DNA from: Megaleporinus macrocephalus
Taxonomy: Eukaryota; Chordata; Actinopteri; Characiformes; Anostomidae
Direction: 5' to 3'
NCBI GenBank assembly: GCA_021613375.1
Contig: CM038718.1
Span: 43,146,666-43,210,665 of the forward strand
DNA: 64,000 bases
The position numbers were made by a program, and so were the translations under genes. Of this stretch, positions 1 to 11,019 are shown piece after piece. The notes beneath the pieces are model-generated. The model was not told the DNA's origin, did no database searches, and worked only from the letters and a program-made list of their open reading frames with translations. Every line of letters starts with the position of its first letter. The first letter of the stretch is position 1.

Positions 1-3000
1 TGTTTCTATATCATTTGAACAGATGTTCTTTATATTCTGTAAAAGAAAGAAAGTTTTTGTCCTCTTCTCCAAAATCTCAAAAGATTTCTTTTGACAGTGA
101 CAACTAGTATGTATGTTGAGGCACTCCAAGACGTTCCAAGTTTTCCAAGTCCAGAAAAGTATTAATAACAATACAACATTAAATATATGACCATAAGTGA
201 CCATAAGTTTGTTCTTAACTTGTATCAATGAAATCCATCCAAAAGATAAGGTGTCTAGACAGACTACACCAAAATAGATGTTTCTTCAAGGGTTAGTCAG
301 TGGTTCTATACATTTACATGCTCACATGGTGATATGGTCCTTCGGATTGATAGGAAATGTTGTATATACGCCATAAATGTTCCTCTGTTGTTACAAACCT
401 GACATCTTCAGAAGAGCCATCTTTTTTAAAAGAGCATCTCACATTTCAGTCACTTTGAGCTACTTTCAACCAAGAAAAGTCTATAAGAAAACCATATAGA
501 TGACTTTTTTCAGAAGATAATGAGATTTATTTACTATGAAAACCACCAGTAAACCTACACGTGTGTGCAATGAACATATAAAAAATACAGTTCTGTGCAA
601 CAGTCTTTCAGTATTACAATTAAAAAACTTGCATATGTATATTTGCTTATTGATGGTTAATATTAAAATAAATATAAACAATATTGACACACTCAGTTTT
701 GTGTATGCTTGTGTAGAGTCCATTTAACTATTTCCAAACAGTGGCAGCTCACTATTAAAATCAATGTATTAATTTACATTTACTTTACATTTTATTCTTC
801 TGTTGTACTATATAGACTTATATATGTGTACATACTACAAATTTCTTTTATATTGTAAATTATTATTAGAGTGTTTATTCTTCTATATAACCGACTGCTA
901 CTGTAAAAACTGAATTGTAGTTATTATCCAACACTTGCTTTGGCTATTCAGTGCTCTATTATATTAAATAAGGCTCGAGGCATCCAGGAGATTTCTGGAA
1001 CCAAATTTTCTCCTTAAAGCTAGAACACAAGATTAAATGTTACTGTATTTTTGTATCTGTTGTAATGGTATATAATGTTCCTACAAGCAAAACACACTTA
1101 TTACCATGATAACCATACTATAGGTGCCTAAGACTTTTGCTGACAGTACATTTGAGGCCAAAACCTTTTCAAAACCCAGGTAACACATTTGTAACCATTT
1201 TATGTAACGACTTGGCGCATTTAACTGCTTCTTATCACAGTCCACTTGTTAAGACATGACGTATCAATCTTCACGTCCAGGTCCAGGCCTCTACTGTACT
1301 GGCGGAGGTTCTCGTCTGTAGTTCTGTGTTTCTTGGTTCCCAGAAACCTACTCAGTTATCATTCTTTCGCTTTCCATGTGATGAGAAATAGAAGAGGAAA
1401 TAGCTGTAGTTAATACGATGATTCTTAAACCTTAAACAATGATTCTTAAACACAGTTTGCCTCAGTTGGCTGTAACATTAGCTAACTAGCCAAGCTAACT
1501 AAGGTTAGCACCTTATGATAATAAACTTGCTATAGGCTACAGGTTTTAAATGGGCATTTATAGTTTTTTGCTATGAACCTTCGTGTTTCCATTGTCAGGC
1601 TTGTCAGTCAGACAAGAGCTGGTGAAGGTAGCTAACTAACTAAGGCTAACTACAATTTCTATAGCTTTTTGCTGTGAACCCACATCTTGGTGTTGCTGTA
1701 GTCAGGCTTGTCAGTCAGAAAAGGACTGATGAAGGTAGCTAACTAACTAAGGCAAAAATCTTCACTTTAGCTGGGTAATACTGAAGAAGGACTGGCAACC
1801 AAAACATAAAAATGTAAGTTAATGGCAAGAAACGGCCAATAAGGCCTCATAGTCTTTATAAATGATATCTGGAAAGGGCCAGTTTGTCTTTTACCAGTGG
1901 TGCTAATGTTAGCTAGAATAGCTAGCTAGTTAATATTAGAGCCCAGGAGCATCAAACTCGGTTGTTGTTCATTGGTTAAAATTTTTTAACCCACTGTATT
2001 AACTGCAGCCACTTTCTCTTCTCATACTCATCACAAGGAACGTTCTAGAATGATAAGTGAGTTGTTTTTTGGATTCAAACAACAAGGAACACAGAACTTC
2101 AGGATGCTGAAAAGACGAGAACCTCTGCTGCTGCTTCCATTAAAGACTGTCATTGTGGTTTGTTTTTGAGATCTGAAGACTCGGTTGGCTATTACATCAG
2201 ACCGTCCTGAATGACTTTGCCTAGACGTCAGCAATTATACAGAAAGTTTGAAATTTTTAATGAAATTGCTCGACTGGGGGGAGAGATGTTGGTAGAGATG
2301 TTGATAATGAATGAAATTCAAGAGAACATTCAAAACAGTGGTCACCACACAAGTGATATCTCCTTCAACCTGTTTGAGTTGAGCTTCAACCTAGCAAACC
2401 CCCCTTAAAAGGCCCCTCAAGCCAGCACGAGCGGGTGTGGTCGATTAGAGCTGTGTAGGAGTGCAGACTGGTGGCCGGAGCTGAACAGTCACCGCGCCGG
2501 AGTGATGGGATGGGTTAATCCTCGAAAAGGTTCAGGAAGTGATCGACCGGTTCAACTCAGACTTCCGTCCCTGCATGCCTGAGATGTCTGGTAGATGATG
2601 TGAGCACATGCTTGATAGCCTCGGTCATGTTAGCACACTGAGGTATGCGCCCAGTCAGCTCTACAGAGCCGCATGAAGAATCAGGTAGCCAGAGCTACAG
2701 CTCAGTACACATGTAAATAAACATCAGTGTCATAGTTTGGAGGACAAGAAACTCAATTCTCACCGTAAATGTCTTTCTTTTGGTTCGTGCTGGGGATAAA
2801 AGGCTAATGTAGCTAAGTGATTAGCCAATTAGCATGGTGCTGGCACCAAACTGGGTAGACACAGGCTTGCGTATGTAGTAGCTGCCTGAGTTTTGTCCAT
2901 TTTTATAGATGACAGCACGTCATCCAGTGCTGTAAATAATATAAGCAGTTTTTGAGATTACCATTAAAGGAGCAGTGTGTAATTTTAGGGAGGCTCTATT

Positions 3001-3254
3001 GGCAGAAATACTGTGTAGTACACAAAAATATTTATAAAAAAAATAAACTTTTTACAACAGAGGCTGTCATGTAGAGCCCCGAACAAACAAACCACACTCT
3101 CGGAGTAAAGGCAGCCTTTTAGGTTATTATGCTGAGGCAGTAGTTTGAATTTGGTGGCGTTAAAGCACCAGCTGGAAGACGCAGGAAGAAGAATCCTTGT
3201 CAAAATGTTCTACCGTAGTGCGGCTTTATCAGTAACTTCATATATAAAACTTAG
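1..3254. other. wnt7a intron 2 (5' part), no gene seen
   Basis: AT-rich, non-coding in appearance. Because wnt7a exon 3 lies downstream on the + strand and exon 2 is not found before it, this stretch is inferred to be intron 2. It holds a decayed copy of a dispersed repeat around 490-1015 (similar in order to the one at 5441-6010) and an imperfect tandem duplication of about 101-107 bp at 1549-1755, marked by GCTAACTAACTAAGG near 1631 and 1738. The stretch 2970-3230 also looks like a decayed dispersed element but I cannot classify it. Open frames here are short and resemble nothing I know. Confidence 0.6.
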
Positions 3255-3775
3255 GATATTATGGCGCTGACTTCATGCTTCTTATTCGCCAGCTTCTAGT
3301 TCAGATTTTCCTGTTCCACCTTAAATAATGCAGGAGTTGCATTCTGGCGCTAACTTTTAGCTTCTTATTCACCAGCTGCTTTGTTTAAACTTTCCTGTTC
3401 CACCTTAAATGGTGCAGCATTAACATTCTACCATTGATATTCAGCTTTCTTTCGCCCTCTCTTGTTCAAATTTTCTCATTCCACCTTAAATTGTGCAGCA
3501 TTTACGTTCTGGTGCTGACATTCAGCTTCTTATTCACCAGCTTTTTGTTTTTATTTTCCTGTTCCTCCTTAAGTAAAGCAGGAGTTACATGCAGCCGCTA
3601 ACTTTCAACTTCTTATTTGACAGCTTTTTGCTTGAATTTTCTCAGTCCACCTTAAATGGTGTAGCACTGACATGCTGGCGCTACCTTTCAGTTTCTTATT
3701 CGCCAGCTTCTTGTTTGAAAATCTGAATTTTCCTGTTCCACCTTAAATAATGCAGGAGGTACATGCTGACACTAA
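3255..3775. repeat. 84-bp minisatellite, about 6 copies
   Basis: Six diverged copies of a unit of about 84 bp. The anchor CCACCTTAAAT (or close variants) recurs near 3316, 3400, 3481, 3564, 3647 and 3738, each preceded by TTCTTATTC and CCAGCTTTTTG-like words and followed by a GCAGGAGTTACAT-like word. Spacing of 81-91 bp with many substitutions points to an old array. It lies in wnt7a intron 2. Confidence 0.8.
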
Positions 3776-3783
3776 CCCCATGC

Positions 3784-3955
3784 TTGAGTGGGTTCCTCCG
3801 GGTACTCCGGTTTCCTCCCACAGTCCAAACACATGCATGTTAGGATCCTCACTCTAAACTGCCTGTAGGTGTGAGTGTGTGTTGGCCATACGATGGACTG
3901 GTGACCTGTCCATGGTGTACCCCGCCTTCACCCAATGACGCTGTTATGCCCCCCC
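3784..3955 (+). mobile_element. 5'-truncated SINE body (same family as 29839 and 35570 copies)
   Basis: The segment from GAGTGGGTTCCTCC through ACAGTCCAAACACATGCATG to CCCAATGACGCTG follows, in the same order, the body of the SINE copies that end near 32310 and 35570. The tRNA-like head with box A and box B is missing, so this is a 5'-truncated copy. It ends in (TA)n where the other copies have a GGATTAAGCGGCAGA-type end and short repeats. Family membership is read directly by comparison inside the window; the SINE assignment rests on the head seen in the other copies. Confidence 0.75.
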
Positions 3956-3973
3956 ATATATATACTTTGGACA

Positions 3974-4053
<80 letters not shown>

Positions 4054-4096
4054 GCCATCCATATATATAGTCGCCATCCATATATATATATATATA
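3956..4096. repeat. (TA)n microsatellite, interrupted
   Basis: A run of about 75 bp of pure TA from about 3974 to 4050 is followed by three GTCGCCATCC words separated by short TA runs. The open frames across it on both strands are simple Tyr-Ile repeats and not genes. Confidence 0.95.
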
Positions 4097-4235
4097 GTCG
4101 CCATCCAATGAAAAACATGACCATTTCTATTTCTCTACATTAATTAAATACAGCAATTGCTCTTTATGTTGTGGGCTTCAGAATAGCTTGGAAAAAAATC
4201 TGGTTCCATTGACTTCCATTGAAAGTGTATATATT
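4097..4235 (-). mobile_element. decayed MITE-family copy (reverse)
   Basis: Reads in order: a GAAAAACATG word, an AATTGCTCTTTATGTTGT-like word, AGCTTGGAAAAAAATCTGGT, then TTCCATTGACTTCCATTGAA. This is the reverse-strand order of the MITE family whose best copy is 18641-18898. The right-hand end is lost in a TA-rich junction. Assignment is by internal comparison only. Confidence 0.45.
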
Positions 4236-4239
4236 TCAA

Positions 4240-4580
4240 TATATATATACACTACTGCTCAAAAGTTTGGGATCACAGTGAAATGTTCTTGTTTTAATGG
4301 AGTATCTTCTTCCTTAACACAACAATGGACTGACGGGTCTCTAAAGAAAGTTGTATCTTTCTGGTCATTGTGAGTCGGTCAGCAAGTCATCAACTGCTGA
4401 TCTTCAGATACTAAACTAACCTAGAATGTTGTTCCCTTTTATACTCACTTATTAGTAGAATGTTTTTCAGCTGTGATCACAATTGAGCAAGAGTGTCCTA
4501 ACAACCAATTAGTCCAATAACATCCTTAACTTGGATTGGTGGTCGTACCAGGAGATTTAGACAGAGGACTGAGAATTACT
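4240..4580. mobile_element. Tc1/mariner-like non-autonomous remnant (tentative)
   Basis: Begins with TACACTACTGCTCAAAAGTT followed by TGGGATCACAGTGAAATGTT. That resembles the terminal inverted repeat start of many fish Tc1-like short elements. A word such as GCTGTGATCACAATTGAGCA and AACAACCAATTAGTCCAATA further on also fits the decayed end of such elements. No transposase frame and no clean opposite terminus were seen. Class is from memory of fish repeats and should be treated as tentative. Confidence 0.4.
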
Positions 4581-5440
4581 GATAATAGAACTATATGTAA
4601 AATAAGCCTCTATACAAAAATAGACTTTAATACAAACATTTTTATTCTTTAAAAATCATCTGATACACTAACATTAATTGTGAAATGGACAATATTGTTT
4701 GTGAATTGCATGAAATAAAATTCTAAAGTGATTCTAAATATAATTTTTTTTTTTCACTGCAAGGAAAGCGCTAGAATAAGTAGTGGGTAGTTTTAACATA
4801 CGTAGTAGAGACCTAAATCTGGACCTGGATGTCCACAGCAGACTGTATACAGTGCTGTACAAACAGAGTTCAGCTGAACTAAACTGAGCTGAACTGAACC
4901 GTCCTCTGACCCGTCAGTGCTGCTGGTGAAGTGGACTCAGGGTCAGTTGTTGGAGTTGTGTGGAGTTAAACGCTGGAGGTGAGGAGGAGAAGTGTCGATG
5001 TTGGTAACTCCCCCCCTGTTCTGAATGAAAGTGGTCTCCCGAGAGAGCCGTTCATTCTTTTCTTGGTGCCTCTTTATCTGCGTGTCTGCCGTTTCCAGCC
5101 AGCGCGCTCTTTCCACGGGTATGGGTTTCAGCGTATTTAGCTGAAAAGAAAAGGAAGAGACAAATTAGCGCTGTTCCTCCTGCGCTGTCGCACCAACAGC
5201 GGCAACATCGTCACATGAGCCCAAAACACTTTCGATGGCTGAGGCTGGCGCGCTTGCTGCCCTCATCCAGGCAGCCAGGTCAGTGATCTGTGCTCTGCGT
5301 AATTTAATCCGACTTCAGTCGAGACGGAAACATTCGGAGAGGTTTGATGTGAAGTGATGCAACATTTGCAGAGAAACTCACACTCGGATTTCTCTACAGT
5401 GATACTGATGGTAACCAGACGTCACCATGTCTTTAACGCA
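4581..5440. other. intron 2, lower-repeat stretch
   Basis: No open frame or repeat I can identify. The part 4900-5330 is more GC-rich than its surroundings. I compared it by eye with the expected wnt7a exon 2 content (the cysteine-rich block ending in a GRWNC-type motif) and did not find it on the + strand. Confidence 0.5.
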
Positions 5441-6010
5441 TATATAGACACTTTATTTACTATTAAAACCCACCAGTGAACCTACACAAGTCTTCTGAGA
5501 GTGTGTATTTAACACTGATGATGGTAAAATAGTTACTATACAGATCTGTGCAATAGTTTGAGGCACTTGGGGACATTCTTATATTTAAGAAGCTATTTTT
5601 ATCCAGACAGGAAGCATTTATTTATTCAACACAACTCTATTTAAAATATTTAAATAGTATTAATACAGCATTTAGTTCTTTTACATACATCAGTGTGTTT
5701 ATTTAACCATTTCCAAGCTTCTCCTTGTGGAAACAACCCAGTGTTGTTTACAGTTCTCATCTAATACCTGCTTTGACTGCTCAGTTCTTCATTAAGCTAA
5801 ATCAAGATTTGCTGCTGAAGTAACTGAGCACATTCATACAATGTCTGGGGCGTCCAGGAGAAATCTGGAACCTAACTTTGTTCTTCAAACTGGAGCTCAA
5901 GATCTGATCTACTTCTCTCACAATAACATATTCATGTTACTTTGTATTGTATGTCTGATTATTTACATCTGTTCTAATCAGATCTGGTGGTCTTACTGGT
6001 AAACTATACT
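5441..6010 (+). mobile_element. dispersed repeat family X, + copy
   Basis: Shares an ordered set of words with copies at 51365-51955 and 53990-54370 on the opposite strand: CAGACAGGAAGC, AATAAACACACTGATG-like, CCAAGCTTCTCCTTGTGG, CAACCCAGT, GACTGCTCAGTTCTTCATTA, GGCGTCCAGGAGAAATCTGG and ACTTCTCTCACAATAACATA. About 550 bp, no coding capacity. A decayed relative is at 490-1015. Class unknown; a non-autonomous DNA transposon or a LINE end are both possible. Confidence 0.65.
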
Positions 6011-6360
6011 TATTGATCAGAGTAAGGCTTTTAAACTGTCAGCTCAGGTTCAGTCGTCTACATTTTCAAGCAGAATTGTGTAAAACTATGACGGACGATG
6101 TGCTTGTGACCTTTTCGTGTAATGTTTTGTGAAGCAGCGTTGAGAGGCATGAAAGTCCTCAGATGTCTGGTTCCATTCACCACCACTGTAAACAATCCTG
6201 ACGTTTCTCCAAAACACTGTGTGGTGCGTCAGTCCACTCTGATTTGTTTTGTTTACGTCCAAAAAAAACTGGTGTAATTCCCCTTTAACACGTTTCACCA
6301 AACAAGTTCTTGTCTTGATCACCTTTCTGACTGGTGGAGAGCTCCCGAGCCTAACGTGGA
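6011..6360. other. intron 2, nothing identified
   Basis: Non-repetitive, no recognisable coding frame. Leads into the purine-rich block that follows. Confidence 0.4.
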
Positions 6361-8535
6361 AAAGGTAGAAAGAGAGAGAAAGAGAAAGAAAGAGAGAGAG
6401 AGAGAGAGAGAGAAAAAACGGGAGAGAAAATAAAAGAAAGAAAACAAAGGCTTGATAAAAAGTTAGAATGAAAGAGAGGTGAAGAGAGAATAAGAGAGTG
6501 AATGAGACAGAGTAAAAGAGAGAGTATTTATAGAGAGGGAGATAAATAGAAAAGATAGAGAGAGTAACGATAGAGAGAGTGAAAGAGAGAGAGTACTATT
6601 AGAGAGGGAGATAAATAGAAAAGGAAATAGAGAGAGTGTGAGAGAGAGAGTAATGATAGAGAGAAAGATAAATAGAAAAAGAGATAGAGTAATGATAGGA
6701 AGAGATAGGAGCGAAAGATAAATAGAGAGAGTAATGATAGAGAGAGATAGAGAGAGATAGAGGGAGATAGAGAGAGATAGAGTAATGACAGAGAGATAAA
6801 TAGAGATAGAGAGTAACGATAGAGAAAGTAATGATACAGATAGAGAGAGATAGAGTAATGATAAAGATAAAGAAAGAGTAAAGAGTAAAGATAGAAAGTG
6901 AATGATAGAGAGAGATGGAGAGAGAGAGTGCTGATAAATAGAGGCAGAATGATGTTTATAGTATTCTAGATAGAGAGAGTAATGATAGAGAGAGAGATAG
7001 AGATAGTAATGATAAAGATAGAAAGATAGAGAGTAATGATAGAGAGAGAGATAGAGATAGAGATAGTAATGATAAAGAGGAGAAAGATAGAGAGTAATGA
7101 TAGAGAGAGAGAGAGATAGAGATAGTAATGATAAAGATAGAAAGATAGAGAGTAATGATAGAGAGAGAGATAGAGATAGAGATAGTAATGATAAAGAGAG
7201 AAAGATAGAGAGTAATGATAGAGAGAGAGATAGAGATAGAGATAGTAATGATAAAGAGAGAAAGATAGAGAGTAATGATAGAGAGAGAGATAGAGATAGA
7301 GAGAGCACTGATAGAGGCAGAATGATGTTTATAGTATTATAGATAGAGAGAGTAATGATAGAGAGTAATGATAGAGAGAGAGATAGAGATAGTAATGATA
7401 AAGAGAGAAAGATAGAGAGTAATGATAGAGAGTAATGATAGAGAGAGAGATAGAGATAGTAATGATAAAGAGAGAAAGATAGAGAGTAATGATAGAGAGA
7501 GAGATAGAGATAGAGATAGTAATGATAAAGAGAGAAAGATAGAGAGTAATGATAGAGAGAGATAGAGATAGAGAGAGCACTGATAAATAGAGGCAGAATG
7601 ATGTTTATAGTATTATAGATAGAGAGAGAGATAGAGATAGAGATAGTAATGATAAAGAGAGAAAGATAGAGAGTAATGATAGAGAGAGAGATAGAGATAG
7701 AGGGAGCACTGATAAATAGAGGCAGAATGATGTTTATAGTATTATAGATAGAGAGAGTAATGATAGAGATAGAGATAGTAATGATAAAAAGAGAAAGATA
7801 GAGAGTAATGATAGAGAGAGAGATAGAGATAGTAATGATAAAAAGAGAAAGATAGAGAGTAATGATAGAGAGAGAGATAGAGATAGAGATAGTAATGATA
7901 AAGAGAGAAAGATAGAGAGTAATGATAGAGAGAGAGATAGAGATAGAGATAGTAATGATAAAGAGAGAAAGATAGAGAGTAATGATAGAGAGAGAGATAG
8001 AGATAGAGATAGTAATGATAAAGAGAGAAAGATAGAGAGTAATGATAGAGAGAGAGATAGAGATAGAGATAGTAATGATAAAGAGAGAAAGATAGAGAGT
8101 AATGATAGAGAGAGAGATAGAGATAGTAATGATAAAGAGAGAAAGATAGAGAGTAATGATAGAGAGAGAGAGAGATAGAGATAGTAATGATAAAGAGAGA
8201 AAGATAGAGAGTAATGATAGAGAGAGAGAGAGATAGAGATAGTAATGATAAAGAGAGAAAGATAGAGAGTAATGATAGAGAGAGAGATAGAGATAGAGAT
8301 AGTAATGATAAAAAGAGAAAGATAGAGAGTAATGATAGATATAGAGATAGAGAGAGAGAGAGCACTGATAAATAGAGGCAGAATGATGTTTATAGTATTA
8401 TAGATAGAGAGAGTAATGATAGAGATAGAGATAGTAATGATAGAGAGAGAAAGATAGAGTAATAATATAGATATAGAGATAGAGATAGAGAGAGCACTGA
8501 TAAACAGAGGCAGAATGATATTTGCAGTATTATAG
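6361..8535. repeat. 2.1 kb polypurine GA/GATA satellite with higher-order structure
   Basis: Almost pure purine on the + strand with scattered T: units of about 60 bp built from AGATAGAGAGTAATGATAGA, runs of GAGA, and GATAGAGATAGTAATGATAA. A different marker, GCAGAATGATGTTTATAGTA, recurs near 6944, 7318, 7592, 7711, 8379 and 8510 (the last diverged), dividing the block into sub-arrays. The block lies in wnt7a intron 2, with the purine strand being the coding strand, so the transcript would carry a long GA-rich tract. The long minus-strand open frames (Leu/Ser/Tyr only) are artefacts of the repeat. Confidence 0.95.
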
Positions 8536-8944
8536 AAGGTCTTTGTGGTTTAGAGACCCGTGTGTTTATTATAATTTATTCATTAGTATTTGTTCTCTCA
8601 GCTGATCTAGTTTTGGATGGTGTGCTGAGGCGAGGGTTACTGGCAGGTATCAGGTGTGAGCTCGTGATTTAGGAGCTGAACTGTGTGGCGTACCGGCAAA
8701 ACTCTATATTATGTGAATGATTTATGAAGAGGAAGATGATAACATGAAGACGTTTACTCCCTCTGTGACAACACCAACCATTAACAGATCAATAGCTGCC
8801 CATTCATACGGACACTGCCCGTCACAGCTCCAGCTCATTCACTGATTTAACTCTCTACATCATTACTGTCCACAGCGGAGCTGATCTAATACATTTTATT
8901 CCTGAGGAGACACATCAAGCAGTATACACCTACCTGAACACCAC
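8536..8944. other. intron 2, nothing identified
   Basis: Mixed-composition sequence between the purine block and a MITE copy. No coding frame, no clear repeat. Confidence 0.4.
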
Positions 8945-9110
8945 TGTCCAAAAACATGTATCTCTGCTTTGGTCAATTTTCATTTTCTATATTGTTCGAA
9001 CACGACAGCTGCTCTTTATATCCTGTAAACGTTTCATGAAGAATGGACCAATAGAAATGCTCCAAAAAGAACATTTTTGGCCTCTCCTGTAAAGAGATTT
9101 AGTTTTTTCT
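8945..9110 (-). mobile_element. MITE-family copy (reverse, truncated)
   Basis: Reverse-strand copy of the family defined by 18641-18898: TGTCCAAAAACATG at the left, then GACAGCTGCTCTTTATATCC, AATGGACCAATAGAAATGCT and CCTCTCCTGTAAAG. The segment around the Met-Thr-free TTCCATTGACTTACATTG word is missing. It lies directly upstream of the 31-bp array. Confidence 0.7.
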
Positions 9111-9134
9111 TTTATAATGTGTTGAAAGGGACAC

Positions 9135-10118
9135 ATTTTGGCAGGAACATTTCTTTAAACCTAAAATTTTGTAAGGGACAATTCTTTAAACCTAAAATAT
9201 TGGTAAGGTCAATTCTTTAACCCCAAAATATTTGGAAGGACAATATTGGTAGGGACAATCCTTTCAATGCCAAAACATTGGGAGGGACAATTCTTTAAAC
9301 CCAAAATATTGTTAGGGACAATTCTTTAACCCCAAAATATTTGGAAGGACAATATTGGTAGGGACAATCCTTTCAATGCCAAAACATTGGGAGGGACAAT
9401 TCTTTAAACCCAAAATATTGTTAGGGACAATTCTTTAAACCCAAAATATTGAGAGGGACAATACTGGTAGGGACAATTCTTTCAATGACAAAACATTGGG
9501 AGGGCAATTCTTTAAACCCAAAATATTAGTAGGGACAATGTTTTAAACCTAAAATATTGGTAAAGACAATTCTTTAACCCCAAAATATTTGGAGGGACAA
9601 TATGGGTAGGGACAATTCTTTCAATCCCAAAACATTGGGAGGGACAATTCTTTAAACCCAAAATATTGGTAGGGACAATTCTTTAAACCCAAAATATTGG
9701 GAGGGACAATTCTTTAACCCTAAAATATTGGTAAAGACAATTCATTAAACCCAAAATATTGATAGGGACAATTCTTTAAACCTAAAATATTGGTAGGGAC
9801 AATTCTATAAACCTAAAATATTGGTAGGGACAATTCTTTAAACCCAAAATATTTTGAGGGACAATTCTTTAAACCTAAAATATTGGTAAAGACAATTAAT
9901 TAAACCCAAAATATTGGTAGGGACAATTCTTTAAACCTAAAATATTGGTAGGGACAATTCTTAAAACCCAAAATATTGGGAGGGACAATTCTTTAAACCT
10001 AAAATATTGGTAAAGACAATTAATTAAACCTAAAATATTGGGAGGGACAATATTGGTAGGGATAACTCTTTCAATGCCAAAATATAGGGAGGGACAATTC
10101 TTTAAACACAAAACATTG
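9135..10118. repeat. 31-bp minisatellite, about 30 copies
   Basis: Unit of about 31 bp: GGGACAATTCTTTAAACCC followed by AAAATATTGGTA. Around 30 copies with frequent substitutions and a few longer composite units, such as the pair near 9235-9260 and its repeat near 9340-9370. This suggests secondary amplification of a 120-bp block. The array ends about 300 bp upstream of wnt7a exon 3. A single related word on the opposite strand occurs at 44618-44640. Confidence 0.95.
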
Positions 10119-10424
10119 GACATGTCCCTACTATCTATATGCTCCACCCTACATGTCCCATCATTCAACGATGGAGCAGTCAATACAAACCCTCAGAATA
10201 CGTTCAAGCTTGTAAACTCATGAAGGTTTCGTACTCCAAGGTTCCTGAAAACTCTTATCAGTCTCCATCACGTCCTCTGCACATCCACTTACTGAGCTTT
10301 TCTCACGTATCGCATATACAGCCGTGAAGGTTACAGTTCAGATGAAGCGAACTAAAAAGTGCCTCATGCTTTATCAGGAAAGCTGCTTCATGTAATGCAT
10401 TAAAGCAGCCTGTGTGTGTTTCAG
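10119..10424 (+). other. 3' end of wnt7a intron 2 with splice acceptor
   Basis: Unique sequence between the 31-bp array and exon 3. It ends in a T/G-rich tract, TGTGTGTGTTTCAG, giving the acceptor AG at 10423-10424. The polypyrimidine tract is weak because of alternating G. Confidence 0.8.
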
Positions 10425-10696
10425 GCAGCAAAGAGGCAGCGTTCACCTACGCCATCATCGCAGCGGGAGTGGCCCACGCCATCACGGCGGCGTGCACGCA
10501 GGGTAACCTGAGCGAGTGCAGCTGTGACAAGGAGAAGCAGGGCTTTCACGGCCGGGGGGACGGCTGGAAGTGGGGCGGCTGCTCCGCCGACATCCGCTAC
10601 GGCCTCGGCTTCTCCAAAGTGTTTGTGGACGCTCGGGAAATCAAACAGAGCGCCAGGACCCTCATGAACCTCCACAACAACGAGGTGGGACGCAAG
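10425..10696 (+). CDS. wnt7a: Wnt7a exon 3 (internal coding exon)
   Basis: This exon encodes the middle of a secreted Wnt ligand that signals through Frizzled/LRP receptors. It adds two bases to a split glycine codon, then reads 90 full codons and ends in phase 0 after Lys. Visible hallmarks: [20 protein letters not shown] near the start, an N-glycosylation sequon NLS at about residue 28, then [20 protein letters not shown] and the LMNLHNNE block shared by Wnt proteins. [25 protein letters not shown] and [11 protein letters not shown] fit WNT7A better than WNT7B as I recall them. The variable stretch after EKQG (residues 42-47) differs from mammals. Acceptor AG is at 10423-10424; donor GTACGG starts at 10697. 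The 272-bp length and phases match the vertebrate WNT7A/7B exon layout. Which fish co-orthologue (wnt7aa or wnt7ab) cannot be decided here. Confidence 0.96.
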
Positions 10697-10803
10697 GTAC
10701 GGCCATGACCTGATATTATTTTTATTTTTATTGTGACCTCATAATGACAGCAGTGGCTTTCTTTACGCAAAAGTCAATAATGGATATATATATATATATG
10801 GAT
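10697..10803 (+). other. wnt7a intron 3, donor side
   Basis: Starts with the donor GTACGG and runs through an AT-rich stretch and a short TATATA run to the inverted repeat. Intron 3 spans 10697-19415, about 8.7 kb. Confidence 0.85.
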
Positions 10804-10848
10804 AGGTTGGGGGTTTCTCTGGCATTAGGATGGTCATAAAGGATGTAT

Positions 10849-10930
<82 letters not shown>

Positions 10931-10968
10931 CTTTATGACCATCCTAATGCCAGAGAAACCCCCAACCT
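10804..10968. repeat. perfect 45-bp inverted repeat around (TA)n
   Basis: The left arm 10804-10848 (AGGTTGGGGGTTTCTCTGGC at its outer end) is the exact reverse complement of the right arm 10924-10968. The 75 bp between them are TTACA plus a pure TA run, which is itself self-complementary. The next outward bases match at three of four positions. The whole unit of about 165 bp can therefore fold into one long hairpin, in DNA or in the wnt7a pre-mRNA. It lies 107 bp after the exon 3 donor. It may be a fold-back element or an inverted duplication at a TA-run break; no target-site duplication was evident. Confidence 0.95.
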
Positions 10969-11019
10969 GTCCAGGTCCAAGATTAAAACCCACTACAAAA
11001 ATTAGATGATGCTTTATGT

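Noticed and set aside
3849..4143. Tyr-Ile repeat frames on both strands
   Set aside because: Translation of (TA)n.
6463..8365. Long minus-strand Leu/Ser/Tyr frames (281, 207 codons)
   Set aside because: Translation of the GA/GATA satellite; only a few residue types and no start or domain.
10421..10675. Minus-strand 84-codon frame opposite wnt7a exon 3, and the frames at 19448-19960 (+) and 19467-19817 (-)
   Set aside because: Shadows of the GC-rich wnt7a exons in other frames; the exon frame alone matches Wnt proteins.
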